A stretch of DNA of 15,321 nucleotides, taken from the NCBI GenBank assembly GCA_903920405.1, contig CAIXMC010000222.1, forward strand, positions 1 through 15,321. The letters run 5' to 3'. Shown one piece after another: positions 5,888-13,557 of the stretch. Under the pieces are notes generated by a model that had not been told where the DNA came from, searched no databases, and saw only the letters and a list, made by a program, of their open reading frames with translations. Both the position numbers and the translations under genes were made by a program. This DNA is from an uncultured beta proteobacterium. GTDB taxonomy: Bacteria > Pseudomonadota > Gammaproteobacteria > Burkholderiales > Burkholderiaceae_C. Each line of letters opens with the position of its first letter. Positions within the stretch are counted from its first letter, which is position 1.

Positions 5888-6913
5888 TCAGACTGTACCG
5901 GCCACGCCCAGTATTTTTTGATAAGCCACTGTTTTCAGCCTGTCACCACTGCCAAACATGGCATTTGCGTAGCGGTCACCTTCAATTTCACTGACGTGAT
6001 CCACCCAGGCCGTGATGGAGTTCAAACCGCCCCACCAGGTTTTTTCGGCTGGCGCAATCACCATCTTCGGCTGATTTGCCACTGTGTGCCCTCTCAGGTG
6101 TACCTGCATGATTTGGTTGCGCTGATCTGCAACGGTGGCTAGACGGGTTTCGTAACCGCGATTGACCGCCGCATTGGTGTTGGCCGTGACAGGCCGAGTG
6201 GGGTCGGGTAACAACGTTTTCAGGAAAGCCTCAAACGCAGCATCATCGCATTTGGCTTTTACCAGTTTTTCCATGGCAGTTTGGGTGTCGGATTGTTGGG
6301 CAAGAACCGATGCAAAGAACGCTTCAGCTTCAGCCTTGACGACCTCGTATCTGCCACTGTGACCACGCCGAAAGACATGCGCCTGGTCTTTCTTTCTCAA
6401 GGCCAGCGTCAAGGTGTTATTGCACACCACACGCACTGTGGTCAGCCGAATGTCTATGGGCAAAGTGCCGTCATGGCTATTGGAAAACAGCAAATAGGTA
6501 TCGAGCGTGTCTTCGCCAGGCAAGACGATACTTTCAGGCAGTTTGGCCATCAGCCAGACGACTTCGCCCATTTTCAGGTAGCCACCCGTGTGATAGACAC
6601 GCTTACCTTGGCCAAACAAGGAATCAAACAACGCTGCCCCGTCACGGTTTTGCAATACCTTGAAATTGGGGTGAACCACACCCAGCACGCGACCGGGTAG
6701 CCCGGGCTTCACGTCATCACGAACAACGGCCTGACGTTGAGGGACATCAGATTGATATTCCCCTGCCAGCACCAGCGGCTTCATACTGACCGTCCAGTCC
6801 AGTCCGCCCGCGCTTAAAGCCTCTTCAAGAGTAGCAGCATGCGTTAGTTCAGTGCCGAGTTCATGCCAGGGTTTTTCACCGTAGTAAAACATTTGCCCGA
6901 TGTTGTGTGCCAT
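5888..6913 (-). CDS. DUF932 (phage/plasmid-like) protein
   Basis: 341-aa DUF932 protein. The family is widespread on plasmids, phages and islands and has no established biochemical activity. Start ATG 6913-6911 is chosen over an upstream in-frame ATG at 6985 because AGGATCAAC precedes it and because the N-terminus MAHNIGQMFYYGEKPWHELG is the family's canonical one. Other family marks: HPNFKVLQNRDGAALFDSLF (about 103-122), GEVVWLMAKLPESI, and the conserved TTVRVVCNNTLTLAL (about 184-198). The C-terminal WWGGLNSITAWVDHVSEIEG followed by YANAMFGSGDRLKT is also typical. Length is normal and intact. It is the only minus-strand gene among the plus-strand modules and is bracketed by repeat copies 2 and 3. 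Confidence 0.9.
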   Translation of the reverse strand: MAHNIGQMFYYGEKPWHELGTELTHAATLEEALSAGGLDWTVSMKPLVLAGEYQSDVPQRQAVVRDDVKPGLPGRVLGVVHPNFKVLQNRDGAALFDSLFGQGKRVYHTGGYLKMGEVVWLMAKLPESIVLPGEDTLDTYLLFSNSHDGTLPIDIRLTTVRVVCNNTLTLALRKKDQAHVFRRGHSGRYEVVKAEAEAFFASVLAQQSDTQTAMEKLVKAKCDDAAFEAFLKTLLPDPTRPVTANTNAAVNRGYETRLATVADQRNQIMQVHLRGHTVANQPKMVIAPAEKTWWGGLNSITAWVDHVSEIEGDRYANAMFGSGDRLKTVAYQKILGVAGTV

Positions 6914-7030
6914 GTTGATCCTGATGGTTTGTGAAGGTGGCCGTAGTTTGACAGATTCAAGACGCATCCAATGCACCCTGGCCATGTACGCTGGTGAATT
7001 TGCTACTGATTTTAATTCGATAAATGGGAA

Positions 7031-7100
7031 CGATTTTGGCCTCTAGCCCTTGTCCAGCTTGCGTAAGTAGCTATCATTTTGATAGTCATTGTGGCGTAGG
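7031..7100 (+). repeat. Interspersed GTAGCTAT-type repeat, copy 3
   Basis: CGATTTTGGCCTCTAGCCCT, TGTCCAGCTTGCGTAAGTAG, CTATCATTTTGATAGTCATT, GTGGCGTAGG. It contains the small hairpin CTATC-ATTTT-GATAG (7071-7085). It lies in the 306-bp gap between the divergent DUF932 and mod genes. The rest of the gap (6914-7030, 7101-7219) must hold both promoters, but I see no convincing -35/-10 pair. Confidence 0.85.
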
Positions 7101-7219
7101 CTGTAGGGGGCAATCCATTGACGTGTCCGGACAGGGCAACGTCTTTTCAGGGGAAAATGAACGCTACGGCGTGTTCGTACTGAAATGAGCCAACGTCGCC
7201 ATCTATTGAGGAATATCAC

Positions 7220-9034
7220 ATGCCGGAACTGAATTTCAAGGGTAAGGAATTTGTCTATAACCACCATCTGGCAGTGCCGCACCGTCCCCTGGTGCCAGAA
7301 GCCGAAAAATCCATTGGCAATGTCCGACTGGATGGCAACCTGATCATTCAGGGGGACAACCTCCACGCCCTCAAAGCCCTTTTGCCAATGTATGCCGGTA
7401 AGGTGGATTGCATTTTTATTGACCCACCCTACAACACGGGCAATGAGGGCTGGTGCTACAACGACAACGTGAACAGTCCTGTGGTGCAGGAGTGGTTGAA
7501 ATCCAACCCGATTGGTATTGAGGACGGGCTACGACACGACAAATGGTGCGCCATGATGTGGCCGCGTTTAAGGTTGCTTCACGAACTGCTGGGCGAGGCA
7601 GGCAGCTTGTGGGTCACACTCGATGACAATGAAATGCACCGAGCGAGGGGTATGCTGGATAGTATTTTTGGCGAGCAAAACTTCATTGCTTGCTGTATCT
7701 GGCACAAGATGGATAGTCCAAAAAACACGGCTGAACACTTTAGCGTAGATCACGACTATGTTTTGATTTACGCGAAAAATTCAGAAGTGTGGCGCATGAA
7801 TTTACTCCCTCGCACGGAAGAGATGTTGGCCCGTTACAAGAACCCAGACGGTGATGCAAGAGGGGCATGGTTGCTCAGTGACTTGGCTGCACGGAACTTC
7901 TATGCGCAAGGTATGTACCCGATTACTACACGGATAGGGAAAGTCATCGACGGGCCACCGGCAGGGAGTTATTGGCGCGTTAGCAAAGATAAATTTGATC
8001 AGTTGGATCAGGATGGTCGAATCTGGTGGGGCGAATCTGGTGAAAACAGACCTGGTATTAAGAGATTTCTGTCGGAGGTCAAAGACGGTGTCGTTGCACA
8101 AACGCTTTGGCACTGGCAAGATGTTGGGAGTACACGGAACTCGAAGCAGGCACTGTCTGAAACTTTGGGAGCTGGCAAGGGTGACGAATTGTTTGTTACA
8201 CCAAAACCAGTGGGACTTATTGCCCGCATTTTGACTTTGGCCACCACCGAGCATTCCATCGTACTGGACTCCTTTGCCGGTTCAGGCACCACAGCCCATG
8301 CCGTATTGGCAGCCAACAAACAAGATGGCGGCGACCGCAAATTTATTTTGGTGGAGTGCGAAAACTACGCTGACACGCTTACGGCTGAAAGGGTGCGGCG
8401 CGTGATTCAGGGCTATGACTTTTCGGGTACCCAGCGCGAAGAACTGTGGCGCAAGTCATTAACTTTCACCGACCTGAAAAAATCAAACAAGCTGCTCGAT
8501 CAGATTGCCAGCATTGAAAATCTGGACGCTCACCGTTTTGACAGGATTGAGAAAACGGTCAAGGAGGGCATTTTGCTGGTGGAAGGCGTGAAGACCATCA
8601 CCCAACGTACCGAAGGGCTGGGCGGCAGTTTTACCTATTGCACGCTGGGCGAAGCCATCGATATGGACAACTTGCTGACCGGGCAATTCCTGCCCAGCTT
8701 TGAGGCTTTTGGAAATTGGCTGTTTCATACGGCAACCAGCGAGGCCAGGCCAGTGGTTGATGTGCCCGAAGAAATCGCAGGTTGTGGCTATCTTGGCGAA
8801 TCGACAGTGTTCCATGTCTGGTTGATTTATCGTCCTGAACTGAACTTTCTGACCTCCCGTGAGGCTGCGCTGACACTGTCACGCGCCCGTTCGCTGGCAG
8901 CGGCCAAATCTGGAAAGAAACATCTGGTGTTTGCGCCTGCCAAATTTGTTTCACAAGGGATTTTGGAAGCAGAAAACCTGCCGGTTGAGTATGCACCGCT
9001 GCCGTGGGTTTTGTACCGCATGGAAAGGGGTTGA
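7220..9034 (+). CDS. mod: Type III restriction-modification DNA methyltransferase (Mod), adenine-N6, beta class
   Basis: 604-aa Mod subunit. It transfers a methyl group from S-adenosylmethionine to adenine in a short asymmetric site and also supplies DNA recognition for the Res subunit. Beta-class order is visible: catalytic motif IV DPPYNTG at residues 68-74, target-recognition region in the middle (about 170-330), then the AdoMet-binding motif I DSFAGSGTTAHAV at about 350-362. The N-terminal NLIIQGDNLHALKALLPMYA is standard for this group. The C-terminal 200 residues (EELWRKSLTFTDLK... RPELNFLTSREAALTLSRAR) match the Res-interacting tail of this subfamily. GAGGA lies 6-10 bases before ATG 7220. 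No simple-sequence repeat is present, so nothing suggests phase variation. Stop TGA 9032-9034; res begins one base later. Confidence 0.93.
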   Translation: MPELNFKGKEFVYNHHLAVPHRPLVPEAEKSIGNVRLDGNLIIQGDNLHALKALLPMYAGKVDCIFIDPPYNTGNEGWCYNDNVNSPVVQEWLKSNPIGIEDGLRHDKWCAMMWPRLRLLHELLGEAGSLWVTLDDNEMHRARGMLDSIFGEQNFIACCIWHKMDSPKNTAEHFSVDHDYVLIYAKNSEVWRMNLLPRTEEMLARYKNPDGDARGAWLLSDLAARNFYAQGMYPITTRIGKVIDGPPAGSYWRVSKDKFDQLDQDGRIWWGESGENRPGIKRFLSEVKDGVVAQTLWHWQDVGSTRNSKQALSETLGAGKGDELFVTPKPVGLIARILTLATTEHSIVLDSFAGSGTTAHAVLAANKQDGGDRKFILVECENYADTLTAERVRRVIQGYDFSGTQREELWRKSLTFTDLKKSNKLLDQIASIENLDAHRFDRIEKTVKEGILLVEGVKTITQRTEGLGGSFTYCTLGEAIDMDNLLTGQFLPSFEAFGNWLFHTATSEARPVVDVPEEIAGCGYLGESTVFHVWLIYRPELNFLTSREAALTLSRARSLAAAKSGKKHLVFAPAKFVSQGILEAENLPVEYAPLPWVLYRMERG

Positions 9035-9035
9035 T

Positions 9036-11669
9036 ATGTCTTTGCGTGAACTTGACTATCAAAACCGTGTGCTCAATCGCCTGGATGAATATCTGGCTGA
9101 ACTGGCAAACCAGAAAAAATTGGCTGACAAAATCACCAAGGCCAATGCAGCAGAAACCGATGCTGAGTTGATCAGGGCAGTTCCTGACTTTGCCCTGAAA
9201 ACCTGGAATGCACTGAAAGCTCTGGGCAAACTGCCCGATTCTCGTTCAGGCATTCCCTATTCTGCCCGTCTGGACGGCACCGGGCGCACGGTACCCGACA
9301 TTGTTTTCAAAGTTCCTACCGGTGGTGGCAAAACTTATTTGGCGGTGTCTGCACTGTCCAGAATTTTTGGGCGTTTTCTGGGGCGCCAAAGAGGGTTTGT
9401 ACTGTGGATTGTTCCCAATGAGGCTATTTTTGCCCAGACCAAACGCCACCTGATGAACCGCCAACACCCGTACCGTCAAATGCTCGATGTGATGTCCGGC
9501 AATACCGTGTTGTTGCTGGAAAAGAGCGATCATCTGGATGCCCGCATGGTGGAGTCACACTTGTGCGTCATGCTGCTGATGCTTCAATCCTCCAACCGAG
9601 AGAATCAGGACACCTTAAAGATGTTCCAGGACAGGGGTGATGTGCAAGGTTTTTTTCCGCCTGAGGGCGATCAGGAAGCCCACGCCATCGCCCTGAAAAA
9701 TACCCCCAATCTTGACGTGTACGACTTGGCTGGTTCGGCCTACCCTTGGCGCATGATCAAGGATTCCCTGGGCAACGCACTGCGACTGATTCGCCCCGTG
9801 GTGGTGATGGACGAGGGGCATAAGGCTATTTCTGCCCTGGCCTTGTCCACACTGTATGGCTTTAATCCGTGCTTTGTGCTTGAGTTAACGGCCACACCCA
9901 AGGATTTTGCAGCAACCGGCGGCAAGAATCCCAAACCGGCTCGTTATGCCAATGTGCTGGTGGAAGTGAAGGGGACTGACCTTGACCGTGAGGGCATGAT
10001 CAAAATGCCTTTGAACCTTGACCCACGGGAAGGCAGTGATTGGCGGCAGACACTGGCCGTTGCGGTACATCGAATCAACCTGCTTGATCATGCTGCTCGC
10101 CACTTTCATGGCGAATCAGGCCGCTACATTCGCCCTATTTTGCTGGTTCAGGTGGAGCGAACTGGTCGTGACCAACAAGATGGCCTCCATGTTCATGCAC
10201 TGGATGTTAAAAACTGGCTGACTGCTGTGGGTGGCTTGGACGAGGCTGAAATTGCCATCAAGACGGCAGACACCAATGACTTGGCGGAAACGGTGAATCT
10301 GGATTTGTTGGCCACGACCAATCGGATTCGTGTCATCATCACAAAATCAGCCTTGCAAGAGGGTTGGGACTGCCCGTTTGCCTACGTGCTGTGCGCATTG
10401 GCCGTCAACTCAAATCTTGCTGCGATGACCCAGTTGGTGGGGCGCACACTGCGGCAGCCCCAGGCACAAAAAACTGATGTTGCGCTCCTGGACGAGTCTT
10501 ATGTGATTACCCATCACGCCAACACATCCGACGTTGTGGCGGCCATCAAACGTGGTCTGGAGGAAGATGGTATGGGCGATCTGGTCAAGGAAATCCGCGT
10601 GGGGGACACCAACAAAGGTCAGGGCAGCCGCACCGTTCATCGCCGTGAAAAGTTTGCCAAAACCGACATCTATTTGCCACGTTTGTTAAGGCTGGCCGAT
10701 GGTGTGCTGAGGGATTTTGATTACGAACAAGATATTTTGGTTGCCCTTGAATGGCGCGGCCTGGATGTGGCATCACTGGTGGAGAAGATACCCAACAACG
10801 TGACCCTGGCTGAACATCAGATGCGGCGCATTCTCATGAAAGATACGGGGAATGAGAGGATTGTTTCTGAAGTGGCAGGGGGCACTATGGAAAAGTTGGT
10901 TTTCGATCCTGTCTATGCGGTGCGGATGGTCTCGGACATGGTGCCCAATCCGTGGTGGTCGCGTGAGATGGTTGGTCACTTGATGACCGGTCTTAAAGCC
11001 AAAGGTTTGACTGACGGTATGTTGGGCGAGATGTCCGGCTTGATCGTCGAGGAATTTCGTAAATGGCTGGAAGAGCAGCGTAATGCTATGGCCGAGGCAC
11101 TGTTTCGCTCTGAGGTGGCCGCAGGGCGGATTCAGTTTCGTCTGCGAACGGATGGCCGAAACTGGAAGATGCCGCCTGTAGCCGAAACCTTTGAGCCAGA
11201 GAATGCCGAAAGATTGGTCGGTAAAGATGGTGAAGCCTTGCGCAAAAGCCTGTTCACCCCCATCTTCAAGGGTGACCTCTCAAGTCAGGACGAGCGGGAA
11301 ATTGCGGTCTATTTGGACGGTGAAGCTGCCCTGACGTGGTGGCACCGCAATGTCGCCCGATCTCATTACGCGCTGCAAGGCTGGCGACGGGAAAAAATCT
11401 ACCCTGACTTTATCTTTGCTGTGCAACACGGCGAGACTGACAGCAAACTGGTGGTGCTTGAAATGAAAGGTGAACACCTTGCCGGTAATCTGGACACAAG
11501 CTACAAGCAATCTGTTATGCAATTGATGACCGAAGCCTTTGCCGTGGAAAAAGTCTCCCATGTGGGCGAATTTGAACTGGTTGTAGAGGATGGAACAAGC
11601 ATCGCTTGCGACATGGTTTTGATGACCGATTGGAAAACCAAATTGCCGGCCATGATGATGAAGGCTTGA
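9036..11669 (+). CDS. res: Type III restriction endonuclease subunit (Res), SF2 helicase with PD-(D/E)xK nuclease
   Basis: 877-aa Res subunit. ATG 9036 follows AAAGGGG at the end of mod. Superfamily-2 helicase/translocase motifs in order: Walker A PTGGGKTYLAV at residue 94, DEGHK at 259 (motif II), TATPK at 285 (motif III), KSALQEGWDCPFAYVL around 433-448 (motif V), QLVGRTLRQPQ at 466 (motif VI). The C-terminal nuclease is readable as YPDF at 789-792 and EMKG at 809-812, the PD...ExK catalytic set. Together with Mod it would cleave DNA carrying two unmethylated, oppositely oriented sites. Full length, all motifs intact, so the system is probably active. Confidence 0.93.
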   Translation: MSLRELDYQNRVLNRLDEYLAELANQKKLADKITKANAAETDAELIRAVPDFALKTWNALKALGKLPDSRSGIPYSARLDGTGRTVPDIVFKVPTGGGKTYLAVSALSRIFGRFLGRQRGFVLWIVPNEAIFAQTKRHLMNRQHPYRQMLDVMSGNTVLLLEKSDHLDARMVESHLCVMLLMLQSSNRENQDTLKMFQDRGDVQGFFPPEGDQEAHAIALKNTPNLDVYDLAGSAYPWRMIKDSLGNALRLIRPVVVMDEGHKAISALALSTLYGFNPCFVLELTATPKDFAATGGKNPKPARYANVLVEVKGTDLDREGMIKMPLNLDPREGSDWRQTLAVAVHRINLLDHAARHFHGESGRYIRPILLVQVERTGRDQQDGLHVHALDVKNWLTAVGGLDEAEIAIKTADTNDLAETVNLDLLATTNRIRVIITKSALQEGWDCPFAYVLCALAVNSNLAAMTQLVGRTLRQPQAQKTDVALLDESYVITHHANTSDVVAAIKRGLEEDGMGDLVKEIRVGDTNKGQGSRTVHRREKFAKTDIYLPRLLRLADGVLRDFDYEQDILVALEWRGLDVASLVEKIPNNVTLAEHQMRRILMKDTGNERIVSEVAGGTMEKLVFDPVYAVRMVSDMVPNPWWSREMVGHLMTGLKAKGLTDGMLGEMSGLIVEEFRKWLEEQRNAMAEALFRSEVAAGRIQFRLRTDGRNWKMPPVAETFEPENAERLVGKDGEALRKSLFTPIFKGDLSSQDEREIAVYLDGEAALTWWHRNVARSHYALQGWRREKIYPDFIFAVQHGETDSKLVVLEMKGEHLAGNLDTSYKQSVMQLMTEAFAVEKVSHVGEFELVVEDGTSIACDMVLMTDWKTKLPAMMMKA

Positions 11670-11711
11670 CGTCAACATCAGTGACATCCAACGACTTCCC
11701 CGCGAGCTGCA

Positions 11712-12567
11712 ATGACTTTGACAACCGGTCAGCATCTTGACCAGAAATACCGCCTGCTGCGCACCTTGGGCAAGGGTGGGTTTGGCGAAGTGTGGCTGGC
11801 ACAAGATACGGTACTGGGGGAACGCCATGTTGCCATCAAATTTCTGATGGCGTCCAGTGCGGAAAATGACGTGGCATTTTTGGTTGAAATGCGTGCGCTG
11901 TCCCATCTGAACCTGCCAGGCATCGTCACTTTCCATCACCATTTCAGACATCAAAATCAACTGGCTTTGGTCATGGCGTATTGCGCGGGTGGAAGCCTCT
12001 CGCGACGGCTGCACGACAAACAGACTGACGATAGCGTGGGCTGGGTCAATCAAGTGGCGGACTGGGTGCTTCAACTGTGCGACACACTCACAGCCGTTCA
12101 TGCACGCCAATTGGTACACCACGTACATCAAGCCTTCCAATATTTTGCTGCGTGATGGCAAGGCGGTGATTGCCGACTTTGGGATTGTGAACACGACCGG
12201 TGGCACAGTGATCTACTGCTCGCCCGACAAAGGTTCAGGGGTTGCCCGCAGAGACGATGCACGCGAAGATATTTACGCTTTGGGTGTGACCTTGCTTGAA
12301 CTTTTGTACCGTGGACACCCGTGGGATTCATTGACAGGCGATGAGCTGAAGGCAGCCAAGCGCCAACGCAGACTGCCTTCAGGTTTGAACGAACCAACAT
12401 GGCTGATTGAAATTGCACTCAAGGCGATTCATCCTGTGGCCGAGTTGCGTTTTCAAACTGCCGCCGACATGGGTGCAGCGCTGCGTGCCAAAAGTGTGCC
12501 GGTGCGTGTGGATCGCCAAGCCATTTCGGTTTACCCTCCGCCCTCAAACCCACAAACAAAGTGGTGA
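11712..12567 (+). pseudogene. Eukaryotic-type Ser/Thr protein kinase, frameshifted at the HRD catalytic loop
   Basis: First frame from ATG 11712: GKGGFGEVWLA glycine loop (residues 20-30), VAIKFL with Lys43, and the N-lobe through LALVMAYCAGGSLSRRL to ARQLVH, after which the frame degenerates. The next frame picks up as IKPSNILLRDGKAVIADFGI, with the DFG motif intact, a short activation segment (TTGGTVIYCSPDK) and a normal C-lobe (DIYALGVTLLELLYRGHPW), ending TGA 12565-12567. The break is at 12118-12126: where CAC CGT GAC ATC AAG (HRDIK) is expected, the sequence is CACCACGTACATCAAG, one base too long. Joining the frames gives H-T-Y-I-K, so the catalytic Asp is missing as well. It starts 42 bp after res, with only a weak RBS. 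Either a dead gene or a sequencing error in two places; the family is certain. Confidence 0.88.
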
Positions 12568-12848
12568 TTGAATACCGTGGCAACACAGCGGCGTTCAGTG
12601 ACAAACTGATTTCCATTGGCAAGCTATCAAAGAATAGTTTGCAGATAGACGCCCCGTCTGCCAGTCGGCGTCACGCTGTCATTGTGAACATGGGCAACGA
12701 AGTCTGGCTGCACGATTTGCATAGCACGGTTGGGAGCTGGGTCGATGGTATTCGGGTGATTGGCAAACAGCCTTTGATGGGCGTGCATGACGTGAAGATC
12801 GGCCATGCGTCATTGCGGGTCTGGTCTCGCGATGATTTGATTACCTGA
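12561..12848 (+). CDS. FHA-domain protein (phosphothreonine-binding), possibly once fused to the kinase
   Basis: 95-aa forkhead-associated domain, which reads phosphothreonine peptides made by Ser/Thr kinases. Domain signature: ISIGKLSKNSLQI (Gly and Asn of the GRxxxN strand), SASRRHAVIV (the SxxH core), VWLHDLHSTVGSWVDGIRV (the DxxSxxGTxVNG loop with variant residues). GTG at 12561 overlaps the kinase stop by 7 bases, but no RBS is evident and the same frame is open upstream. It is in the frame used by the kinase N-lobe, so kinase and FHA may have been one polypeptide in which two frameshifts occurred. A kinase-FHA fusion or pair is common in bacteria. Confidence 0.8.
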   Translation: MVIEYRGNTAAFSDKLISIGKLSKNSLQIDAPSASRRHAVIVNMGNEVWLHDLHSTVGSWVDGIRVIGKQPLMGVHDVKIGHASLRVWSRDDLIT

Positions 12849-13108
12849 ATTTGAACGTATTGCTGTGTCACTGTGTAGTTGCGTTGCGACAGGCTTTGGG
12901 TGATGGACGCTGGGCAGTGGGGATGGAGGAGATTTATCCGCTGGCTCTAAACCACAAATAGCCTTTGGCGAGTTATGGGAAAAACTTCAATATTCGGCTC
13001 GCAAATGCTGGCTGACAGTGCATTGAGCGACGCGACACAACAACCAACAAGCCGATTCCACGGTACAAAAACATGTACCGCAGTCTGTAAAAAGTCTGTA
13101 AACACTCC
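12849..13108. other. Gap with a short coding-like tail and one hairpin
   Basis: No intact gene. On the plus strand, codons ending at TAG 12959-12961 read RQALGDGRWAVGMEEIYPLA then LNHK, protein-like but without a start or family, perhaps the end of a lost gene after the FHA domain. A perfect 7-bp hairpin CGGTACA-AAAACA-TGTACCG lies at 13061-13080, without a U-tract. Next to it AGTCTGTAAA occurs twice (13082 and 13093). Confidence 0.4.
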
Positions 13109-13142
13109 AAAAACAAAAAAGCCCAGAGTGTTAATCTGGGCT
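13109..13142 (-). terminator. Rho-independent terminator of the tRNA-Thr transcript
   Basis: On the minus strand AGCCCAGA-TTAACAC-TCTGGGCT forms a perfect 8-bp stem (13120-13127 with 13135-13142), followed directly by TTTTTGTTTTTGG. It lies 17 bp after the 3' end of the tRNA. Confidence 0.88.
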
Positions 13143-13158
13143 AAGTTGTTGTTTTAGA

Positions 13159-13234
13159 TGGTGCCGGAGAGATGAATCGAACACCCGACCTTCTCATTAC
13201 GAATGAGCTGCTCTACCGACTGAGCTACACCGGC
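13159..13234 (-). tRNA. tRNA-Thr (anticodon CGT), CCA encoded
   Basis: 76-nt cloverleaf on the minus strand: acceptor GCCGGTG/CTCCGGC, D arm GCTCAGTCGGTAGAGC, anticodon loop TTCGTAA with CGT (genomic 13199-13201), variable AGGTC, T loop TTCGATT, then ACCA. It reads ACG codons. The acceptor stem has one apparent U-U opposition at position 6-67, and the T stem uses two G-U pairs. The overall sequence is otherwise close to the usual proteobacterial tRNA-Thr(CGT), so I take it as functional. Confidence 0.95.
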
Positions 13235-13249
13235 TGAAAAATTAAGACA

Positions 13250-13278
13250 ATTATAGCTATAGCAATTTTTCGACCTGT
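13250..13278 (-). promoter_or_regulatory. Likely tRNA-Thr promoter with consensus -10
   Basis: On the minus strand a perfect TATAAT (13255-13250) lies 15 bases before the tRNA 5' end. The -35 position, 17 bases further up (13278-13273), reads ACAGGT, a poor match. It coincides with the edge of the insertion-sequence remnant starting at 13278. Confidence 0.5.
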
Positions 13279-13519
13279 AGGCTTCCCACTTAAGGCGGGA
13301 TGAATTGCAATATCAATGGGTTACGTTTGATTAGCTCACGTGGTTTTCTTGGCAGGGGAAGATCACCCATTGGACTGATTAGCCATTCAAAGACATCAGG
13401 AAACGGAGGGCCAAACAGACGTTCTGCTGCGGTAGTACCGATTCATCTACCGTCTTCTCATATGAATTTCCTCAAATCCCATTCAACTGATATTGACCAT
13501 ATCCTAAGTGGGAAGCCTA
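13278..13519. mobile_element. Internally deleted insertion sequence, 242 bp
   Basis: Perfect 15-bp terminal inverted repeats TAGGCTTCCCACTTA (13278-13292) and its complement (13505-13519), extending to 17 with one gap. The tail of a transposase-like frame on the minus strand ends inside the left repeat, which makes the left end on this strand the 3' end of the parent element. The outermost TA on both sides could be a TA target duplication. Most of the transposase is gone, so movement would need a helper in trans. Confidence 0.75.
13290..13439 (-). pseudogene. C-terminal remnant of a transposase
   Basis: Open minus-strand frame GTTAAERLFGPPFPDVFEWL, then ISPMGDLPLPRKPRELIKRN and PLILQFIPP, with TAA at 13292-13290 inside the terminal repeat. 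The TTAAERLFGxPFPDLFEWL pattern reminds me of the end of a transposase-like family in proteobacteria; I cannot name it with certainty. A TGA two codons upstream of this stretch ends the readable part. Confidence 0.55.
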
Positions 13520-13557
13520 AAAACGGGTATCACTGCATAGTGTAATAAGTGAGAAGA

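Noticed and set aside
4898..7100. Repeat copies as integron attC sites
   Set aside because: The R'/R'' core pair (GTTRRRY with RYYYAAC) is missing, the genes between them are not all in one orientation, and no integron integrase is present.
7220..9034. Phase-variable mod gene
   Set aside because: No tetra-, penta- or homopolymeric repeat tract of relevant length occurs in or before mod.
11280..12206. 308-codon minus-strand open frame
   Set aside because: It is antisense to res and the kinase, whose motifs are unmistakable; the composition is His/Ser/Gln-rich without any domain.
13300..13545. 81-codon plus-strand open frame
   Set aside because: It is antisense to the transposase remnant and crosses the right inverted repeat of the deleted insertion sequence.
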